The notes under the pieces: model-generated
The model's database searches: none
Seen by the model: only the letters and a program-made list of their open reading frames with translations
What the model was told of the DNA's origin: nothing
Source: Candidatus Bathyarchaeota archaeon
Lineage (GTDB): Archaea; Thermoproteota; Bathyarchaeia; Bathyarchaeales; UBA233
Assembly (NCBI GenBank): GCA_029907045.1
Contig: JARYMR010000048.1
Coordinates: 1 to 10,195 of the forward strand
Direction: 5' to 3'
Length of the DNA: 10,195 nt
Shown here: piece by piece, positions 7,040-10,195 of the stretch
Numbering within the stretch: position 1 is the first letter of the stretch
Layout of the letters: each line of letters starts with the position of its first letter
Translations under genes and position numbers: made by a program

Positions 7040-9319
7040 TTAGGTTTTTGGTCTTCTTCTTTCTGCTACCACGAGAGCAAGCATTGTAAGAGCCATTAGG
7101 AGTGGAATGATTATTGCTGATGGGAATTCTGGAATAACCTCTGTTCCTATGATTTCAATTATGTGCTGGCTATGAGTGTAGGTTATTTGGAACGTGTAGT
7201 GTGTGCCATTGTATGTTTTTGTGTAATTAACGCCTTCTGTTAGGGGAATGCCGTTTATGAATAGGGAAAAGGTGCCCCATAAGAGATTTTCTGGAATTGT
7301 GACGTCGCAGAAGCCACCGGTTCCTGTCGGTCCAGTCACATTGAAACTGAGCTTTTTATCAGCTGTGTTGAATTGAAATTCTGAAATGGAGGAGTTGCTG
7401 TAGATTTCGACTTTGAGATCGTCATAAGCAGTGAATTTTCTCGTTATGGGTTTTGTTGGCGCCATAAGCGGGTAATAGTCAATGTTGTTTTCGTTTATAA
7501 CGTATGGCGTATTCCATAAGCCAGAATTATCTAATTCGGTGGCGTTAGGATATTTGCTTTCATATTCGCTCCAATAGTTTCCGCCAATAGGATAGGTATT
7601 ATTCCAAGAGTTGACGATGCCAGACCAGTAGTAAGTTACATGTTTAGTGTTGTCCACGAAGTTGTTGTGGAAAAACGTATTGTTTTTACCATAGCCGTCA
7701 AGATAAACTCCTTCATTGTTGTTCAGAATATTATTTTCGACAAAAGTGTTAAATGAATTGTCCACCAAGAGTCCTCTTCCCCAGTTTTCCATAATGTTGT
7801 TTCCGGCAATTGTATTATATGAAGCCGTTACGTAGACACCGTATCGATAGTATATTATGTCATTTTCAGAAAGGATTGTGTATTGTGCGCCGAGGTATAT
7901 GCCGTATGTACCTGGACCCATAATGTTGTTGTTATAGACTGTATTATTTGCTGAGTAGACGCCATCAAATCTGATACCTTGATCGTTGTTCTCCATATGA
8001 TTCTTGAAAATATTGTTGAATTGTGTTGAACTCATAATCCGAATGCCGACGCTGTTCTTTGTGAGGTTGTTTTCAGAAATGATGTTGTATGAAGAATATT
8101 GATCAAGCACGATTCCAAGCCCAGTCCAGCTGCTTGTTACCACGTTATTCTTGTATATGTAGTTGTTTGAGGATCGGTAGAGAACAAGGCTACCCACCCC
8201 GTATCCAACATGTCCGTTATTTGTGATGTTGTTTCCAGAAATAGTGCAGTTATTTGAGAATGCGAGTAAGACGCCTTCAAGGTTTCTCTCTAATGCTAAA
8301 TTCTCCACAGTCATGTTTCTGCAGTTTATAAGCGCCACAAATCCTGCGTCAGAAGGAACCGTATCGTTTTCTCTGTTAATCCAATAATAAATTGGTTTTC
8401 CATTAACAGTGTTTGAAACATCTATATCATTGTACAACTTTGCCACATTATCACCCGCAGAGTCATAATTCAAGATTCCGAAATTCAGAAAACTATTGTT
8501 TTCCATGACGTTGCCCTTCAAAGTGTTGGGCGCATAGTCTTGGATGGTTCCAGGTTGAAGGAAGAAGCCGATTTTGTTTTCGGCGACGTAGTTATAAGAC
8601 ACGTTGCAGCCTCCGCCCCCAGAGCTGACGGAGATACCTTCTCCATTTCCGCGCGTGTTCCGTGTCACGTTGTTTTCATAGATGCTGTGAAAATCTCCTC
8701 CAACCGAAATTCCTCGGGCATGATCTGTTATGTTGTTCCGATATACGCTGTTGTGCGAGCCAGCCAGATAGACTCCGACGTTGTTGTTTGATGCCAACAT
8801 GTTTTCGCGTATAACGTTGTGGTCTGAACTGCCGTAAAGACCAATGGCGTCGCCTGTGTTTCTCGATATGTTGTTTCTTTGTATGTTATTGTATGAGGAG
8901 CTGGAAAGAAGTATGCCTGTGCTTGAAAGGTAGATGCTGCAGTTAAAGATGGTGATGTGTGAAGAATAGTAGAGGTAGACGCCGTCGGCATAAGCGTCTA
9001 TGTTTAAGTTCTTGATTGTCACATTGGTCAGAGATGATAGGCTTATCCCATTTCCAGTTTTCGTTTGAAGGATGAAGCCTGCGCCATCAACTGTTATGTT
9101 GTCTCTCTCTATCACAAGAGTCTCATAATTATTATCCGTGAACGTGTAGGTAATGTTGTAATAGTCACGGGTAATGTTGGCTGAGGACGGCTCAATCGAC
9201 CCATCAGCACGGATGTAAATAGTTGAAGTTGCTTCAACAGGTTGGATGCTAAAAGACAACATTACGATGCTTGTTAGAAGAAGCACCGACAATACTCCGA
9301 TAACTACTATTTTGATCAA
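7040..9319 (-). CDS. Exported right-handed beta-helix (NosD-like) surface protein with PEF-CTERM-like anchor
   Basis: The open frame reaches TTG 9442 (800 codons; residue numbers below use that frame). I favour TTG 9319 (residue 42) because AGGAG (9329-9333) lies 9 bases before it and it places the signal peptide (43-71, ending PVEA) at the true N-terminus; ATG 9400 is another option. Residues about 110-600 are tandem parallel beta-helix coils of the type NNIxxNxxGIxLxxSSxN. They contain the module DVSNTVNGKPIYYWIN (341-356), which recurs in archaeal NosD-like proteins, and close with GGNYWSEY (620-627) and YYPLM. A beta-rich domain (about 665-765) follows, then IPEFPS (770-775), a transmembrane helix (776-793) and RRR (795-797): a PEF-CTERM-type sorting signal. 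The protein has many N-x-S/T sequons. Its role is probably binding or modifying a polysaccharide at the cell surface; the ligand is unknown. The archaeosortase in this window is a candidate processor. Confidence 0.88.
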   Translation of the reverse strand: MIKIVVIGVLSVLLLTSIVMLSFSIQPVEATSTIYIRADGSIEPSSANITRDYYNITYTFTDNNYETLVIERDNITVDGAGFILQTKTGNGISLSSLTNVTIKNLNIDAYADGVYLYYSSHITIFNCSIYLSSTGILLSSSSYNNIQRNNISRNTGDAIGLYGSSDHNVIRENMLASNNNVGVYLAGSHNSVYRNNITDHARGISVGGDFHSIYENNVTRNTRGNGEGISVSSGGGGCNVSYNYVAENKIGFFLQPGTIQDYAPNTLKGNVMENNSFLNFGILNYDSAGDNVAKLYNDIDVSNTVNGKPIYYWINRENDTVPSDAGFVALINCRNMTVENLALERNLEGVLLAFSNNCTISGNNITNNGHVGYGVGSLVLYRSSNNYIYKNNVVTSSWTGLGIVLDQYSSYNIISENNLTKNSVGIRIMSSTQFNNIFKNHMENNDQGIRFDGVYSANNTVYNNNIMGPGTYGIYLGAQYTILSENDIIYYRYGVYVTASYNTIAGNNIMENWGRGLLVDNSFNTFVENNILNNNEGVYLDGYGKNNTFFHNNFVDNTKHVTYYWSGIVNSWNNTYPIGGNYWSEYESKYPNATELDNSGLWNTPYVINENNIDYYPLMAPTKPITRKFTAYDDLKVEIYSNSSISEFQFNTADKKLSFNVTGPTGTGGFCDVTIPENLLWGTFSLFINGIPLTEGVNYTKTYNGTHYTFQITYTHSQHIIEIIGTEVIPEFPSAIIIPLLMALTMLALVVAERRRPKT

Positions 9320-9328
9320 ACCGTTCTT

Positions 9329-9364
9329 CTCCTGAACATTTCTTACGCGCGCTCGAAAAATAAA
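9329..9364 (-). promoter_or_regulatory. Candidate promoter and ribosome site supporting the internal TTG start
   Basis: On the minus strand, TTTATTTTT (9356-9364) resembles a TATA element, and AGGAG (9329-9333) follows. A start of transcription near 9335 would give a leader of about 16 bases ahead of TTG 9319. Both elements agree with the internal start, and would lie inside the coding frame if TTG 9442 were used. Confidence 0.35.
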
Positions 9365-9460
9365 GATTTTGATATCATCTTTTATCGCCCAGAATGCCAT
9401 AACAAGTCGAGAGGTAGCCTTTTGTATCCAAATCACAGTCAAAACATGACCATTTTGAAG

Positions 9461-9573
9461 TGTAGCCCGGGAGAGGCTTGGACTCCCATCTCGTTTATCA
9501 AATCATTAAAAAATGGCTGGCTCTGCAAAATTCCGAGAATTTAAACCGAGGTCAAAACCTAACCCCCCGCACT
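9461..9573 (+). pseudogene. Degenerate tRNA-like segment
   Basis: The left part reads like a tRNA D arm (GTAGCC, loop with GG, then GGC) followed by TTGGA-CTCCCA, which could be a 5' anticodon stem and loop. TCCGA at 9532-9536 could complete that stem if an intron-like insert of about 45 bases lay between. The right part, GGTCAAAACCTAACCCCCCGCAC, resembles a tRNA T arm and acceptor end. But no 5' strand pairs with CCCCCGC, and the T stem is broken. I read it as a decayed tRNA or tRNA fragment; chance resemblance is possible. Confidence 0.25.
9562..9573 (+). repeat. Second copy of the tRNA-Leu 3' end
   Basis: ACCCCCCGCACT in direct orientation to 6870-6881. Together the copies bracket the beta-helix gene. 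The repeat is short and has a six-C run, so it is weak evidence of an integration scar. Confidence 0.4.
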
Positions 9574-9688
9574 AATTTACTAGGAAGCAAGAGGGCTTAT
9601 CGCGTGCGCTTTTGAGGTTCTATTCACTCAACGAATTCTGCAAGAGGGGGGTCAAATTAGTAGATCAGATTTAGGGGATTTGCAATGT
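9574..9688. other. Non-coding stretch between tRNA-like segment and ZIP gene
   Basis: No gene, clear terminator or promoter is seen here. An 8-base inverted repeat, ACTAATTT (9571-9578) with AAATTAGT (9654-9661), and a six-G run (9646-9651) opposite the six-C run at 9563-9568 are the only structure; they do not nest into one stem. Confidence 0.4.
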
Positions 9689-10195
9689 TTATTCTAGCAG
9701 AAGCAGCAGTGCCATTACGATTATGCCTAGGACGATTGCTATCATTTGTGTTGTAGCCTTTTTTGGGGCACATGTGTCTTTGCGGAGTTCGGGAATTAAA
9801 TCTGAACCGGCGATGTAGATGAAGTTGCCTGCTGCAAAGGGTATTAGCAGTGGAATAAAGCCCTCTAGGATTGAGCTTAAGATTATTGCTATGGTGGCAC
9901 CAGCTATTGCGGTTATTGCAGTTAGTAGATTCAGCTTGATGGCGCGTTTTTTGCTGAAGCCGCCGTAAATTAGAACTCCGAAGTCTCCGATTTCCTGAGG
10001 GATTTCGTGGAAGAGCACAGCGAGTGTTGAAGCTATGCCAATGGGGATGCTTGCCACGTAGCTACCTGCTATGATCATGCCATCAATTAGGTTGTGGACT
10101 GCATCTCCAAAGAGGTTCATGTATGCAAAGGAATGTGGATGCTCATCCGAGGTGGGTATGTGACAGTGGCGCCATTGAAGCAAACGCTCCACAGC
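9689..10195 (-). CDS. ZIP-family metal transporter, N-terminus beyond window
   Basis: 168 in-frame codons enter from the right edge and end at TAA 9689-9691. This is the C-terminal part of a ZIP (ZupT/SLC39-like) divalent metal transporter of the cytoplasmic membrane, likely for zinc or iron. Family signatures, numbered from the GTG codon at 10192: WRHCH (7-11) in the histidine-bearing loop, NLFGDAVHNLIDG (26-38) with H33, N34 and D37, and LFHEIPQEIGDF (60-71) with H62, E63 and E67. These are the metal-binding residues of the two central helices. AGNFIYIAGSDLIPEL (121-136) is another conserved helix, and a final hydrophobic helix ends the protein. The GTG at 10192 is inside the protein and not its start, because the conserved region plainly continues upstream. 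Metal specificity cannot be read from sequence alone. Confidence 0.9.
   Translation of the reverse strand, partial: AVERLLQWRHCHIPTSDEHPHSFAYMNLFGDAVHNLIDGMIIAGSYVASIPIGIASTLAVLFHEIPQEIGDFGVLIYGGFSKKRAIKLNLLTAITAIAGATIAIILSSILEGFIPLLIPFAAGNFIYIAGSDLIPELRKDTCAPKKATTQMIAIVLGIIVMALLLLLE

Noticed and set aside
7700..9000. Repetitive DNA suggesting a CRISPR or tandem array
   Set aside because: The recurring GTTGTT-rich pieces are codons for the Asn-Asn of beta-helix coils; spacing and sequence vary, and the frame stays open.
7040..9319. True NosD (copper insertion for nitrous oxide reductase)
   Set aside because: Only the beta-helix fold is shared. No nos genes are nearby, and the protein ends in a cell-surface anchor.

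Overview
The window looks archaeal. It has an archaeosortase-family protease, cell-surface proteins with archaeal C-terminal anchor signals (one ending in an IPEFPS-transmembrane-RRR module), a class II tRNA-Leu gene with no encoded CCA, A/T-rich TATA-like boxes 20-40 bases before genes, and oligo-T stretches behind them. The IPEFPS-tailed NosD-like beta-helix protein together with a long-type serine acetyltransferase suggests a member of the Bathyarchaeia or a related uncultured TACK lineage. That placement is an inference from gene style, not from a marker gene.

Layout. Positions 1-3088 (minus strand) hold a two-gene unit: a secreted, membrane-anchored 259-residue protein with a PGF-pre-PGF-like domain, overlapping by 11 bases a large multi-pass GT-C glycosyltransferase that runs off the left edge. 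A 167-base divergent promoter region separates it from a plus-strand archaeosortase (3256-4431) with the Cys/Arg/His triad intact. Convergent terminator-like signals at 4472-4514 end this block.

Positions 4516-6597 (minus) hold a cysteine biosynthesis operon in the order cysK (O-acetylserine sulfhydrylase), cysE (serine O-acetyltransferase). A perfect 8-3-8 palindrome lies 3 bases upstream of the cysK start and is a good operator candidate. tRNA-Leu(GAG) follows on the plus strand at 6795-6879.

Positions 7040-9319 (minus; open frame to 9442) encode a large exported right-handed beta-helix surface protein with a PEF-CTERM-like tail, a plausible substrate class for an archaeosortase. Behind it is a gene-poor stretch (9320-9688) with a degenerate tRNA-like segment whose last 12 bases repeat the tRNA-Leu 3' end. 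The right edge (9689-10195, minus) is the C-terminal part of a ZIP-family metal transporter.

How the genes fit together: the left block and the beta-helix protein form a cell-envelope theme (export, possible glycosylation, C-terminal sorting). cysK and cysE convert serine to cysteine through O-acetylserine. The most interesting point is the divergent arrangement of archaeosortase against an anchored surface protein and a glycosyltransferase, which looks like a dedicated surface-protein maturation module.
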